Assembly (NCBI GenBank): GCA_023078685.1
Contig: JALGAS010000005.1
Coordinates: forward strand, 4,526,001 to 4,590,000
Reading direction: 5' to 3'
DNA from: Neopestalotiopsis rosae
Lineage: Eukaryota > Ascomycota > Sordariomycetes > Amphisphaeriales > Sporocadaceae
Length of the DNA: 64,000 nt
How positions within the stretch are numbered: the first letter of the stretch is position 1; every line of letters starts with the position of its first letter. Made by a program: the position numbers and the translations under genes. A model generated the notes under the pieces. That model saw only the letters and a list, made by a program, of their open reading frames with translations, did not search any database and had not been told where the DNA came from. Positions 1 to 12,675 of the stretch are shown one piece after another.

Positions 1-2761
1 GAAGGGGTCTCTCGCGGTCTCTTCGGTGGGTATGGGATGCTAACAAGATCGTATGTGCGTAGAAAGTGGGCATGCATCGTTACGGCCGTCATATTACCGA
101 TAAGTCCCCCGTTGGTTGGAGCAGCCCCGTAAATACATACAATTTGACATGAACATTCATTCGGGCCTTCGGCACTAGACCAGGGAGATAAGTCAGATCA
201 GCCGATCGCTATGGATACGGCCCCCGTCTTTCAAGGTGTGATAGAAAAAAAAAGATACATAATTGCCCACCCCAACGTCAAACATTTATAATACTAGACC
301 AAACATTGAAACCAGCTAGAAACCGAGTTTGGTTTTGATTTATTCTTAATTCCCCCTCCTCTGACCAAGCTTCCAGTGACCACGGTTCAACTCTTCCAAA
401 AAGAGTAACCACTAGCAAGTTGCACAATCCGGCTGAAAAGGGCCCCCTGCGCACTTTTGATTATACACTAGGATAAGACGGCAAGCAAGACCCTTAAGAA
501 AAGCACGGGGTTTGGACAATACCGTCCGTGATACTAGCACGATGTTTCAACCCGTTCATCCAACGGACTGCTTATAGCACAGGCGCCTTGGGCGCGCCAC
601 ACTGTTGGAGTCCCGCTTCGAACCCTTACTATGTACTGTAGTCTGGATTCAAGCTTCATCTCCGTTGTGCTCAATCCTTCGCGCGCATCACACTACCAGA
701 CTACTCCATTCAGTCACTAATCACCAAAAGATGCCATGTATGCATGGCATGATGGGGACCGGCGGTGACGGGCCCAAGCGCCCCGGGCTGGCCTTGTAGG
801 TCCCGCGCACTTTCGGTGAAATCACACGTGTAAAGCCATAATTAATCCCTGCAGTGTACAATGCCATGTACACATACCTTTGCCAATGACAAACGAGGGT
901 CGGAGGTCAAGAGCACAAGAAGTTTTCAACGACTAAAAGTATTGATTAGAATATTGAGCATAACGATGATAAAAAACAAAGCAATGCAATACAGAATTCA
1001 CATTCGAGCGACCTTGCAATCAGATGCAAGTATCCATGTGAGTCTCTCGGTTACACAAGGCCAGTCATGAACAACGACGCCGCTGCGCCATATGATGAGA
1101 GAACTATACTGAACGGACAATTCCTTGGGACCATAAGGGAAACGAGCTGATGCCCCTTCCTTGAGACTTGGTCCTGCACGGAACCTTTACTGCCAATAGG
1201 GAACCCTGAAGCTACAATAGAATATGTTGGTAGCTCCAATTTGACGTGCCAGATGCAAAAGAACTTCAACCTAGGATTCTCTCAGTTGCAGTAGTTTACT
1301 TTGAGCAAGTTAAGAGAATGGTATGATACTCTGTGAGAAGTGAGCTAGTGCTGGGTATACAGGTATGCGACAGGACAAGACAGGACAGGACAGGGGGGGC
1401 CAAGAGGCAGGAGGGAAAAGGGCGGAATGGAGATTAAAGCACCATATGCACGATGGCGACCGTCGTGGCTGGTCGCGAACGATCGTAAAAATGTATAGCG
1501 ATGATCTGCCACTAATGCAGGCGTCCCGTGGGCTGTCTTGCTTACTATAGGTGTAGCGCAGCGCAGTATATCGTCCGCGGGCCAATGAGAACCAGATGCA
1601 AATGGGCTGGCAGGGCAGATTTGCTACCAGGGGGGACCCCCATCAGCGCTATACTTGTAAGGCAAGCACCAGATACTTGGCATGGAGCTGGTGCCAGCTT
1701 GCATCTGTTGCATTTTTTGTGCTCTCTTCGCGGCCATATTCCGCAAATAACATGGCACCAGAAGTTCCTCAACGAACTAATAACCCCTGAAGTTGTCACA
1801 TTGGTGATGCCGGATCTCATAGGCGGGAGAGCTAGGCAGAAAAAGAACAAGATAGCATGGCAATGATTATTAAACATGCGCGTTATCCCACGTGCGCACA
1901 TGCCGGAGCGCGGCGCCCATTATGGATCTAAACGCGTCGTTATCATAAAAGAATTTAATAAAAAAAAGAGACGCCGCAAAAGATGTGGTCCCTTGTATCC
2001 TTGGAGCATTAAATCTCACAATCAAGAAAAGAAAAAAAGGAAATTAGTTTTCTTCCTACAGAAAGACGCTTGTCAATTGACTAGACCCTGGCATCGTCAT
2101 GTCGTAAGTAACAGTATGGTAGGTAGCATTGTGGAATTGCGCGCTTGGCCAAGACAGACAACTCCAAACTTTTGGGAAATACCATATCTCGTAAGCTTCG
2201 TAAACAATTGGCACACCTCTTGTATCACCTCCACCCCACGACGATCGAGCTGCGCCGCAAGCCACTAGTTCTGGTTCTGCACCTTAAACGAGAACGAGCA
2301 TGGCTCGGATTAGTAGTTCTGGTGGTCTGTTAGTTGTCATGTATTCTCTCCAAGTGATGTGTATCCGACCAAGTAGGGAGGGAGTAATTCAAACGCACGG
2401 CACGGCAGCCCAGCTAGCAGGCCGTTCCATGCAGCGGTCTCACCTTCAGGCTGTAAGGGTTCCTTTCTCTGTGCCTCGGTCTCTTGTCAATACACTTGAT
2501 TCTCTCTCGGCTTGCTTCATGGGAAAGCAACTACTACATGCCACGTTTGAGTGAGATCTCATCGGGTTCACCTCTCCCCACGGAATGACGGATGACCGCC
2601 TTCCGTCGCAACCCCCTCTCAGTCTCTCCCTTTCCCCAAAAAATACCCTGCATAAGTTTTCATTGATTTCCCTATCCTTCCCGTGCTGTGTACCTTCGGA
2701 AAGAAGAACCGGGCGTGCATATGTGGCTGTACAAGTATGAGAGAGACACATCGTCATTTCT

Positions 2762-2826
2762 TCTCTCTCTCTCTCTGTGCCCCAACCTAACTTATGTATG
2801 TACATGTATGTACGTCTATGTATGTG
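2762..2826. repeat. TC tract followed by TATG-type repeats
   Basis: A perfect (TC)7-type run lies at 2762-2776. About 15 bases further on is an imperfect array of TATG/TACG tetranucleotides at roughly 2793-2826. Both are simple-sequence tracts in non-coding DNA. Confidence 0.8.
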
Positions 2827-5800
2827 TAGCATGGCAGGTCGGCCCCCACGATCTCGTGACCACAACCGACTGCACCGCCGCAAGGGAAAAAGAAGATACT
2901 CCGTGCCATAGGCTGTGGAATAATGCTCGCTTCCCGAGGTATAAGCTGGTCCCCCGCATCCGGCCAAGGTCGCAAGGCAAGCAATGAGAAGAAAGAAACA
3001 ACCCGGCAAGCAGGCAAGCACAACAGACACTGACCGGTGAGAGTTATCATATATCACATTTCCAGAATTCCATGTGCCATGTATGCAAAAGTTTAATCCG
3101 TCTTTGTTGTTCATACATGTCGTGTTATAGTTGATATACTCGACGTCTCCAGCCTTTTTGGGAAATCGAGTTTCTCTTGGCAACCAAGCCCAACTTTCAG
3201 GCGGTAAAGGCGCTTGCGTAGATGGCCAGGTAGAATGTTAACATATGGCAGCTTGCATTATAAGGCGATGTGACCATACAATACATTTGAGTCACCCCTA
3301 GTTCCGTTTGAAGTAAGTTTGGAAATAGCGTTAGTCAGATGACTGAAACTATGAGTGGACGGCGACCTGGAAACGTTGCGATTGGGCTCTTTTTAGGGGT
3401 TGCTAAGGGAGTTGAATTATAGTTTACGTTTGTACGAGAAAAGTGTAAATACCGACCCGCCAAAGTTTACCCACGGGGCGGGTTGGGCAGTGATCACGTC
3501 CCTTGACCATTGAGCCATTCGAGCTACTCGAAAAAGAAAACAACGTCCATTTTGCCATTGACCTGTGTACATACGACCCTTGTTTTGTTGTTTCCTCTTT
3601 CGCCCTATAGAGTATGTCTCGGTTGTTTAGGTTGACCGGTGCTCACTTCTTGGGGTGGGTTGTGCGTTTGTACAATCATTTGCACCGAGTGGTAGGCTAG
3701 AGCGAAAGCGTGACACAAGGGATATACAAGCCAGTCAGCCTAAGGAGAGTATCGACTTGCTTGATGGCAATTTGTTCGTGCCCAATGCCAACTGAAGGCG
3801 TCAAGGTCCCAGCCGTGCAGGGTGTCCAGTTCTCCCTTTTCCTGCAAGAATCACCAGGAATGGCCGTCATTCACGGCGCCGAGTGGCTCAAGCATACCAA
3901 TATTGAGGTTGGCCGCGGCCGAGGTATTATCGAATGAATGGTGACTGGAGTGGGTCGGGCCGTAGGTAGTGTAAGCACAGCAGGTATGCTGTATCGATGC
4001 TGTCAATATTGCATTTGAAAAAAAAAGCATTTTGATTCTCAGCACCACGAACCCGGTGTGAGGTTTCAAGAAACGAGGTCTGGCCAATGAAGTGGACCGT
4101 GACTGTCTTCTCGTGAATCAAAACGCCAGGCGCGATTGACGACGCGCAAGACGGGGTAACAGCAGGATGGATGGACTGAATGACGTCCTAATGAGCTAAA
4201 GTAGTAGGCAGCAGGCAGTATGTAGGTAGTCGCTGCTTAAGTGTACATCGTGTGTATGGTTAGTACATACATGCTCACAGCGAAGAGGTAACCCGATTTC
4301 CCCGAGTGATCGACCTCAGACCGAGTTTTACTATGTATGATCATGTTTTTGGATAAGAGGTCAGCCAATGCTAGTCAACAGCGAAGTGCAGTCACAGAGC
4401 ACGCCATGACAGTGTGTGGCTGTGAATATAGTATAATTCAAGGTCGATCAAAATCTTTTCACCCAAGCAAATCGTGAATAGGTAGTAGTAATAATGACTT
4501 TGAATGAATTCATAGCTAGGTGGGGTATAATTGCCTATCATAAAAGTCAGAGATCGCTGGTCTATCAGATCTCTTGTTCCGCATTCTTGCCCATGACCCA
4601 CCAATAAAACGGCTTGCCAAAAACTAATTGATAGCTGGAAAAACATGGTCCCATAAAAAGAAACAAAAAATGCGCAAATCTATTATAACTGCGTCACCGC
4701 GAGGCACAAACTACTGGCTTGTGCCTCGGCGGGGGTATGATGATGAATGACCCCTGAGGTACTCTTCGGTTCGCGCCCACCGACCACCTCCCTTTTTGCG
4801 TGCAAAAGAATAATAGCATGATAATTAATCAGCAGACGGCACAGTTGCTGCAGCTTTCCTTAGCGGTCACTCCCCAAAAGTGCGTTGGCGGGGGATATAA
4901 TGGCTGGCGCCAAAGTTGTAGTAGTGTCTGAAAAGACACGGCCGACTTTTGTTGTTCTGGTCTTGGCAACGGAGAGCTTCCGGGTGTCTCTATTTGACGA
5001 CCGCCAATTGCTGAACCCCAGGGAAACTAGGGATGCAACAACGACACCGGTGAGGCTCGTTGCACGAATAACCAAGCAGCCAAAGCGAAAATCAGCTCAT
5101 GTGTTGCCGATGATGATGGTGAAGCCACATGAGGACGACAAGGTTGAATGAGCCAATCATAAGCTGCAGAACGCCCGGCGACCTTCCGGAAGGGTAGCTT
5201 TTTTCTTTGCTGGCTCTCGAGGTACCACCAAAGGGGGACTTGAAAAGGGAGCGCGAGACAAGAAAAAGAAAATCAAGTCATTAGAGATCTCCGTAATGCC
5301 ATTGATGGTCGTGTCGCAAGGTACATGATGCGATGTAATGCAATGAAAATAAGAATGTTTTTTGTTTTTGTTTTGTTTTTTTTCTGTTCCCATGCGCAGC
5401 CAGACAGTATAATACGAAAAAAAGACTCAAAGCTTCGAGGTCGGTCTGCAGTGCATCTCAAGAATATTGACAGATGATCGTTGCGTAGCCATAAGCTGGG
5501 CATGTCTGCAGCCAGCTTGAAGGGCCGACAGGGTCCTGCAGCAAAGCGCCATAGAAATACACATGGTGATCTGAAACGGAACCGGCCATGCAGATGAGGC
5601 GGGAACCGTGATAGGGCCTTGTGTACGCAAGTACAGCACAGATTGTGGCTGCTCAGCAGCTAAGGATATTGCTTACAGTAACCGAACAGCCACAAGGGAC
5701 CTAGGTACAGTAGCGTATGTAGCCTACAGCTACTTCTCTGCTGCTGCTGCTGCCCTGGCCTGTCCTTGAGACCGCCAGGCGCTGCTTTGCTTGAGCTTGC

Positions 5801-6040
5801 CTGCCACTGTAGCCTGTGGCTTCTGGTCGCCTTGCATCTATCCTGAACCTTGCCAGCGCCCATTTGACCAAGCAAAAGGTCGGATGCTCGGCACTGCTGA
5901 CCCCTGGTAGTGGGGTCAGCCAACAGTGGATTCAGTTCATGGTTTGTTCAAGGACCATGACCGGGGGCCCGTGGCGACCATATTATTATCGGATGCAGCT
6001 GTCTGTTTTTTTCTGACCACCCAGCAGTCGGTGCCGTCAT

Positions 6041-6066
6041 GTGTGTGTATGTGTGTGCGTGTGTCT
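6041..6066. repeat. TG-rich microsatellite
   Basis: An imperfect TG-dinucleotide tract, interrupted by TATG and GCG, lies about 300 bases beyond the 3' end of the small minus-strand gene at 6374-6823. On the opposite strand it makes an apparent His-Thr repeat ORF that should be ignored. Confidence 0.75.
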
Positions 6067-6373
6067 GTTGCTTGCTTGCTGCTGTTGATGCTGCTGTGCC
6101 GCCGCTGTCGCTGGCTCGCTCTGAGCTCCTCCCCGAAGCGGCGGGGAGGATATGTCAGGGTATCTCTCTGATTGGTGGGTTGAGTGGGAAATTAAGAAAA
6201 AGGAAGCATGAACTTGGACAGAAATAGTAATCGACAAGAAAAAGACAGACGCGCACGCTGCGGCCTTGCAGAAAATCGGCCAAGAAGGGGGAGCCTCATA
6301 GGGCTGTCTATAATCGCTTTTTGTTGATGCTTGCTTGGATATGACCTCAGAGCCACATTGCTGAAGACTCGCT

Positions 6374-6823
6374 TTAAGCCCCCTTTGTGCTGTCTCCCTT
6401 GGTGTTGCTCCAGTAGCGGGACCTGGCAGCGTCGGCAGCCTTGTCACCCTGGAAGCGGTGCTGGAAGTAGTTGAAGACGGCGAACTCATCCCGCGACATG
6501 ACGTACGAGTCTGGGTGCGACTGCACCTTGGACCAGATCTGTGCAATGGCGTTTTCCAGTATACTGCTCACGGTAGGATCCATGGCGCCGTCGGGACTCT
6601 CTCGTGCAATCTCCAAGGCCTGAGCCACCGTGTTGTTGTAGGAAGAGTAGCCACCGGGCTGGTGGTGGTGTCTCTCGTGGTGTTGTGAAGGCATGCTAAG
6701 GATGTTGTTGACGGTGGGCGCCGATGTTGTTGCTAGTCGGTAGTTCATGTAGTAAGTGTGGGGTTGAACTTCCTGGGGGTTGACAAGAAGCATCGTCATT
6801 GAGTGATGGTCGAACAACGACAA
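6374..6823 (-). CDS. Conserved-looking small protein of unknown function
   Basis: This single-exon frame of 149 codons is the only protein-like ORF in the first 15 kb. The N-terminal half is rich in His, Ser, Tyr and Asn and looks disordered. The C-terminal half, from about residue 75, is a compact mixed-charge segment (DPTVSSILENAIAQIW, then SYVMSRDEFAVFNYFQHRF) with the composition of a folded domain. From memory it resembles uncharacterised Pezizomycotina proteins, but I cannot name a function. The start is uncertain: Met at 6823, 6799 or 6793 are all in frame. A TATA-like stretch at about 6828-6836 sits so close to the first ATG that a downstream Met (LLVNP context) may be the real start. 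Its very long upstream non-coding DNA is unusual for so small a gene. Confidence 0.6.
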   Translation of the reverse strand: MSLFDHHSMTMLLVNPQEVQPHTYYMNYRLATTSAPTVNNILSMPSQHHERHHHQPGGYSSYNNTVAQALEIARESPDGAMDPTVSSILENAIAQIWSKVQSHPDSYVMSRDEFAVFNYFQHRFQGDKAADAARSRYWSNTKGDSTKGA

Positions 6824-9800
6824 GGCTCTTTATATATACGTATATGGGGGGTACGGGTTGTAGTATATGGTCTCTTTGGTTATACAGGTGTGATGTATAA
6901 CAAGAGCTCTTCAGCAAGCAGCAAGGATCCGGATCCGGTAACTGCTGATGACTGGACGGGCGTCGGTCTGGGGATATAGTAATTGGTCTGGGGATCTAAG
7001 ATCTGAACGAATCTTGGATCTTGTTGTTGGAAGAAATAGATAATAATAATGGCCTGGGAGGTTTGCCTGGATGTGGTATTGGTTGGCTGCGTATAGAGCC
7101 CGTTCTTTCTTTCCTTCTGGAGACAATGTATCCCAATGTAAACAAGTTGTATGGATTATATGGTGTAAGCCGGACCTAGGAGCCAACAGACCAAAAGCCG
7201 GTGGTAACCTGTTTTCAACGATGATAGGCAATGCACAGTTTGTTTGCTTTGTTGGAGGGCAAGGGCGTGGGACAGGCTGAAGTGTGGTTTGCTAGAATGT
7301 TGGCAGTGTGGGAGGTCTTCCATGAACGGGATCACCAATGGCTTTTAATACAAGTATGCAGGGCGCGGCGTTTCCTCTCCTTCTTACTTCTTTCTTACCT
7401 ACTACCTACTCAAACGTGCCACCCACGGCGCTACACTAGGGCGGAGATCTCGTTCCGGGCTTTGATGGCAATGGGTAGTGTGTATGGAGGAATGGGGAGG
7501 TATGAGGTACTCAGGCCCAGTCGTCTAGCATGTAATGTAGGTCCAGTAGTCAGATCCTACTACTTGCACTACTCATTTACACGACCCGGGAAGGGATGTA
7601 CCCTTCTGCGCATCAGACGCGCCGCCACTTTGATGCAAAGTATTTTTTTTCTCTTTGAACCGGACTACAGACAGGTGAGGGCAAGTCAGAAAAGTTACTA
7701 TTATGGGGTCCCTGGCGTGACATAGCCATGGGTATCGCATCTCATTCCGGCCTGCGGGGCGGGCTCGCGGACATGTTGCCTGATTCGTACATTGCCTTTG
7801 GATTGCCTTTGGCTTCCCGACTACAGGTCTTCGGTACACGGCCCAGACGTCTGGGCTGGCTGGCAGGTCCACTCATAGCCATGACCCTCGCGCGCTGTCT
7901 GCCAGTCTGTGTACGCTTGTACTTTGTTCCATGTTGTGTCTTTGCTGTCGCCTGGGCCGCACCGCATGGCCAGCCATGCAGGTAGTTTATGTAGCGAGGT
8001 ACATGTATCTTTTTTCCCTTTCCCTTTCTTTCTGCTTGGGTATGTAATTTAGTACTATATTCGATCAAAGTGAACCCCACGACATACTACTATTACTACT
8101 ACTTCAATCTAGTAAACGACGACTCCCTTGTGCTTTTCCATACTGCGTGCGCCCGGTACGTACACACTAGACGCAGCGACGGAATACTTCCACAGCATGG
8201 GAATTTGGATAGACGCTCTCGAACGTACGTATGTATGAGAGTGCTGGTACTACTATACATACTATTTCACACCACACCAATCTAACAAACCCCCTCCATC
8301 ACGATTGCCATTGAGCGATCCCTTTTCGCGTGGCCGCCGACGATACCATCACTAGCCGCCTTTGAGCGAGGTTTCCACTACTTCTCCTCCTTCTACGTCT
8401 GTTCTACTCTTCCCTCTCTCACATGCCGCTACTGTGCCTGTGCACGTCCGAGAAGGAAAGAAACGTGAGTTGTCATTGATTGGGGGAAACAAGCGCAGGC
8501 AAATCATTATTCATACAAGCCCACACAACCTGACAGAGAACTTTTGGACACACACAGGCACGCTGTGCTGTGATGTGAGATCATGATGCTGTCAGGCTCC
8601 CTTTTCTTTTAGTTTATTTTTAAATTTTTTTTCCTTTCCCCTTTTTGTGCCTACTTGGTCCCTTGGCGAGACACGAGTGGGAGAAGCAGAGTGTGGACTA
8701 CTACTGGCCGTGACAGGCAGCGGCGGGCGTGCCCAACAGGATCTGGGAAAACCGTCCCGTTCTTCGGGATGGTGTCGATATAAGATTCGACTAGTTGTGA
8801 TTACGAGTACACGACAGCAGCAGTTTTTCGCTGTCCTCGCCAACCATCGAAACCTTCTTTGTATTTTTAGCTGACCGCTTGACTGACCGAACTGACTTGT
8901 CCCTCCTATCCTCGCAAAGTCGCCGTTCTGCTTTTTCTTCAAGTTCAAGTTGCGTAAGGGATCTCGAAATTTCAGTTTGCACCCGCTCCACGCACCGGTC
9001 ACACAGGGCGCGAGTCAAAATCCTATTGGCCGACTCGCCATAGTACTCGTTTTTCTTCCTGCTTCCTTCTACTCTTATTCTGGTGACCCGAATCCGTGGA
9101 TATGGTCACGAAACCAAAGAACGCTCGCGCCGCCAAAGAGAATCCACCCCCAGGGTTTCCACTCTTTCTACTACCAATGTACTTACACTCCAGGCTAAAC
9201 GCGTGGAAGCCACTCCTTTTTACACACTCTGACGTTATTTTGAACCCCCATCCTAAATCAAATCCACATTATCAGTAACGGGGCCATCGATTTCTCTTGC
9301 GAGTCAGAACAGAGTTTGCTGCCAAATTAACCGATCTTCACACAATAATTTTCTCTTTGGTGTTCCTCTTTCTCTCAAAAAGTTTCCCGTTTCTCTGTTC
9401 GCGTCTCTTCACCGCCATCAGTGGAATAAGACACCTCGTGTAAGTAGGTTAGAGTAGGTTGGTAATGAATGCTGATGAACTGAGCCACCACCACGATTGA
9501 GCTTGGGCGTATGCACCGGGTACCGGCCGGTCCGCTGCGCCGATGCGACTTGGGGCTGAAAAATAAGTACGATGCGCCATCTTACATATGGCATATCGAA
9601 AACAAATTACTTCTCGTGCGCATGTACGTATAGTAATAATCTTTTCAGGGACAAGGCAAAGCAAGGTCAGGCTGGCAAACAATCCGAACGACGACGACAA
9701 CGACGAGGAGGAGGATGAGGGGAAGGGGGTATACGCATCGACCAACCCGGCCGTGGGGTCCTTCGTCTTTCCTTTTTGCCTTACAAATACGTTGAAAGCC

Positions 9801-10733
9801 TCGTGGCAGTGCGGAATATGGTTCATCGGTTATGGATACAACCCGAAAAGTTAAAAAAACAACCCATTGCATGGGGGGTTCAAGCCTGAAGAACAGTGAC
9901 AAATTTTCTTCTTCTCGTTTCCCTATCCCTTGCACACTTTCTATTGTCTCTGTCCTTCTCAGCCTACTCTACTCTTCTCTCTTTTCCAAGCGCCAAACAA
10001 GCCGCGATTCATAATTTAGTCTGCCCAAGTTGTGCCTCCCCAAGAGAGGTTTTCCCTTGCAAGTACAACATGAATAACCCGGCGGTCGACTAATGGTTGT
10101 TAAGGTTTGCCCACCGCCTTCAGCCTTGAGATAGCGTCGATTGCTGTGTCTCAGGTCATTCGCTCGGAGCGGCAGAAACGATGGGAACGCTTCCTCCAGA
10201 TCTCACGACACTTGTGTGGTCGTTGTCAAAGGGCGACACGCGCTCTTTCTCTCTCCATGCATTGTGCCCAACCTAACTTGCCATGACAACAGCGAATAGG
10301 CAGACACATCAGATAGGCCAACACATACTATCAACCTTTTTTATTACCATCACATAGAAACGTTTGCGCATCACCAGTTGGCGCTAGTCCAACCCAAATC
10401 GGGAATTCCTGCGGAGGGTTCCTCCAATCCGAGCTCAGAGCTGGCCGAGACAGGCACATTAAGCAAACGCCTCATCATCATTCAGGCCACATTGTATAGT
10501 GCACGGGTTCTCCCTCTTGACAGGGCGGCAGAACGGCTTCCTACCTGCCACCTGCGTCGGGATGCAAAAAGACCCCGTACCGGAATACAATTCATTCGTC
10601 TATCCTGCTTTGCTTCCCTGTCACTCGCGCACCCATACATACATACAGGCACACACATACGTTCTCAAGTCGGAGGATTTTCCGGGAACTGCGCACCCTC
10701 TTTTCCGTTATTTCTTTCCCGACCGATACCACA

Positions 10734-10750
10734 CCCCCCCCCCCCCCCCC
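10734..10750. repeat. Poly-C run of 17
   Basis: Seventeen consecutive C residues are followed by further CT-rich sequence. The exact length may be affected by sequencing or polymerase slippage. Confidence 0.8.
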
Positions 10751-11064
10751 TCCCTTCCCCATTCTTCATACTTTGCGGCTACGTACTCCTACTATAATCG
10801 TCACCGCAGGGGGGGTTTCATGCCAAAGTTAAATCAGATTGTGGCTCCCACATGGTCATCTGGGATAACGCGAGACCCCAAGGGACTCACTCACTCTGTC
10901 TCTCTCTATGTGCTATACTCGTACCTACTGTATTGCTTACTCCGTTGGACATTTTTAGTTCAGCACGTGCCGTTTCAAGACTATGGAAGCTCTAGAAGCC
11001 CAATCGCGTTGCTCTAGTCCACCAACGGACCAAAAGTCAAGTAGCGAGAAAGCAAAAGGGAAGT

Positions 11065-11084
11065 AAAAAAAAAAAAAAAAAAAA
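11065..11084. repeat. Poly-A run of 20
   Basis: Twenty consecutive A residues on the plus strand lie in non-coding DNA. No upstream ORF or target-site duplication suggests a retroposed copy. Confidence 0.8.
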
Positions 11085-12651
11085 GGAGATAAGATGCTAC
11101 TACACCCACGATCTTTTTTGGTAGTATCGGAAAAGGGAATTCGCATACTACTACCATGGCGGCTGTTCAACAACCGCACCTTTCATGACCAGCTCAAGCA
11201 TATCCACACTGGTCTGGACTTTTTTGTTTGTTTGTTCTCTCTGTCTTTTCTCACAAGGGGGCTCCACGCGCAGATCATATGAACTACTGGTCTTGACTCG
11301 CAGTAGTATTCCAGAGCAAAGGAGGGGGGCAAAGAGGCCTCTCCCGTCGCTCTCGCCTCTCTTATGTTCTCGGATAGAACTTCGTAAAGGGAACGCACAT
11401 GCAGGGTCTTCTTCTACTACTATGCATCCTGTTTACATGGGTAACGGTTCAGAATACGGGGGAGGAAAGGATGGGAAGGCTAGAATCTCTACTCCAGTTT
11501 CCCATCGGATTATGTGGCGCAACGTCCGGGCCTCGAACCAACGGGAAACCAGGGGTGGTCAGAACATTGATCGACTTGACAAGTGGGAAAAGATACCCTG
11601 GTGCCAGAGGGGGGTCAAAAAAAATCTCTTGGTATCTGGTATCCAGACCGATGGGTGGCAAAAAAACAAGATAGATACCAAGAAAAAAGAAGATTCGAAC
11701 GGTTTTCCTCTGCAGGAAAATTCAAATTGAATAAGCCAAAATCAATAAGCGTCGGCTTGCGTCGTTGGACAAAACGGCGCGCAGAGCGAACGCATAGGAA
11801 AGCATTGACTCTTTTTTTCGCACCGGCGGCATGCGTGGAATGCCTCTAGAAGCATGTCAAGTCGCTGGTTCGCTTCGCTTGCTCTCAGCGTTTTCGATAA
11901 GCCGGGCGGGCGTTTATTTGGTGCGGCCAGCGGCGGCGGCGGCGTCGACCGCTCCGAAGGGGGGGGGAAAAAACATGGCATGAATAGCATGCCAGCCAGC
12001 CAGCGACAAGCCGAAGAAGAAGCGGGAGAAGTAGATTGATTAATTGGCTTGTAAAAAAAGCCCCATCATTTCGCTAAACTAATACTTAAAGTTTCCGACA
12101 CATATCGTACCTGGATCTTTGCATCCGATGCCCAGCAGCGCGCAAGTTCAGCGCAGTTCAGGTGCCGAGAGTCGCGTGTTACGATGTGCAGTAAAGAAAG
12201 GGCATTATCTAGTGCCTGTACAATCTCATTTCGGAATCACATCATCTAGGGACGCTTTCTGTTCGCGCAGCTAAAAACTAATTGCTTGTGACGCGGAGGT
12301 GGCAAACTCTATTTGCTGGATCACTTTTGGATACCGGCTGCCGAAGACAGAGAAACGAAAAAAAGGCTCCCTATTCTGATACGGAGCCAAACAAAGGAGA
12401 GTAGTAGTAGTAATATCAATAATACCAAGCAAAAAAGCAGGAAATTGTGGCTGTGCAAGGTAAGAGAGAAAAGTACGTACGGGTGTGTATGTATGTATGT
12501 GACGTTGTTGGTCCTCTTGTCTGTGAGATGGGACGAAATGGATCATGAGGCCCCGGAAAAATAAAATCAAGAGCTTGTGATGTGATTGATCTACGGGTTA
12601 ACCAATAATTAATTATATTGGACGACAATGCGTCGCGAGACGAGAGCGGGC

Positions 12652-12675
12652 GCATCAGCATCAGCATCAGCATCA
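12652..12675. repeat. (GCATCA)4 hexanucleotide repeat
   Basis: Four perfect tandem GCATCA units lie in non-coding DNA. They are flanked by related GCTGATGACTGCTGACTGCT-type sequence, giving a short region rich in CTGA/CAG words. Confidence 0.8.

Larger units (their letters stand above)
1..6373. other. Gene-poor left flank
   Basis: No ORF here has a recognisable domain, a coherent exon structure or protein-like composition. The longest, a 245-codon minus-strand frame at 2446-3183, crosses TC and TATG simple repeats and looks fortuitous. The DNA carries many short homopurine/homopyrimidine runs and tetranucleotide repeats. It lies downstream of the small minus-strand gene at 6374-6823, so it may hold that gene's 3' region and the regulatory DNA of a gene beyond the left edge. 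Confidence 0.6.

Noticed and set aside
2446..3183. 245-codon minus-strand ORF
   Set aside because: It runs through TC and TATG simple repeats, has no domain, and its composition follows the repeats rather than a protein.
6037..6546. 169-codon minus-strand ORF ending in His-Thr repeats
   Set aside because: The tail is a readout of a TG microsatellite and the remainder overlaps the better-supported gene in another frame.
7231..7725. 164-codon plus-strand ORF
   Set aside because: No motif or family resemblance; one of many overlapping frames in a non-coding region.
11533..11543. Minus-strand GGTTCGAGGCC resembling a tRNA B box
   Set aside because: No A box at the proper distance and no pairing acceptor stem.
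11185..11730. 181-codon plus-strand ORF in the 8-kb desert
   Set aside because: Low-complexity, Arg/Lys/Ser-rich, with overlapping alternatives in other frames and no splice logic.
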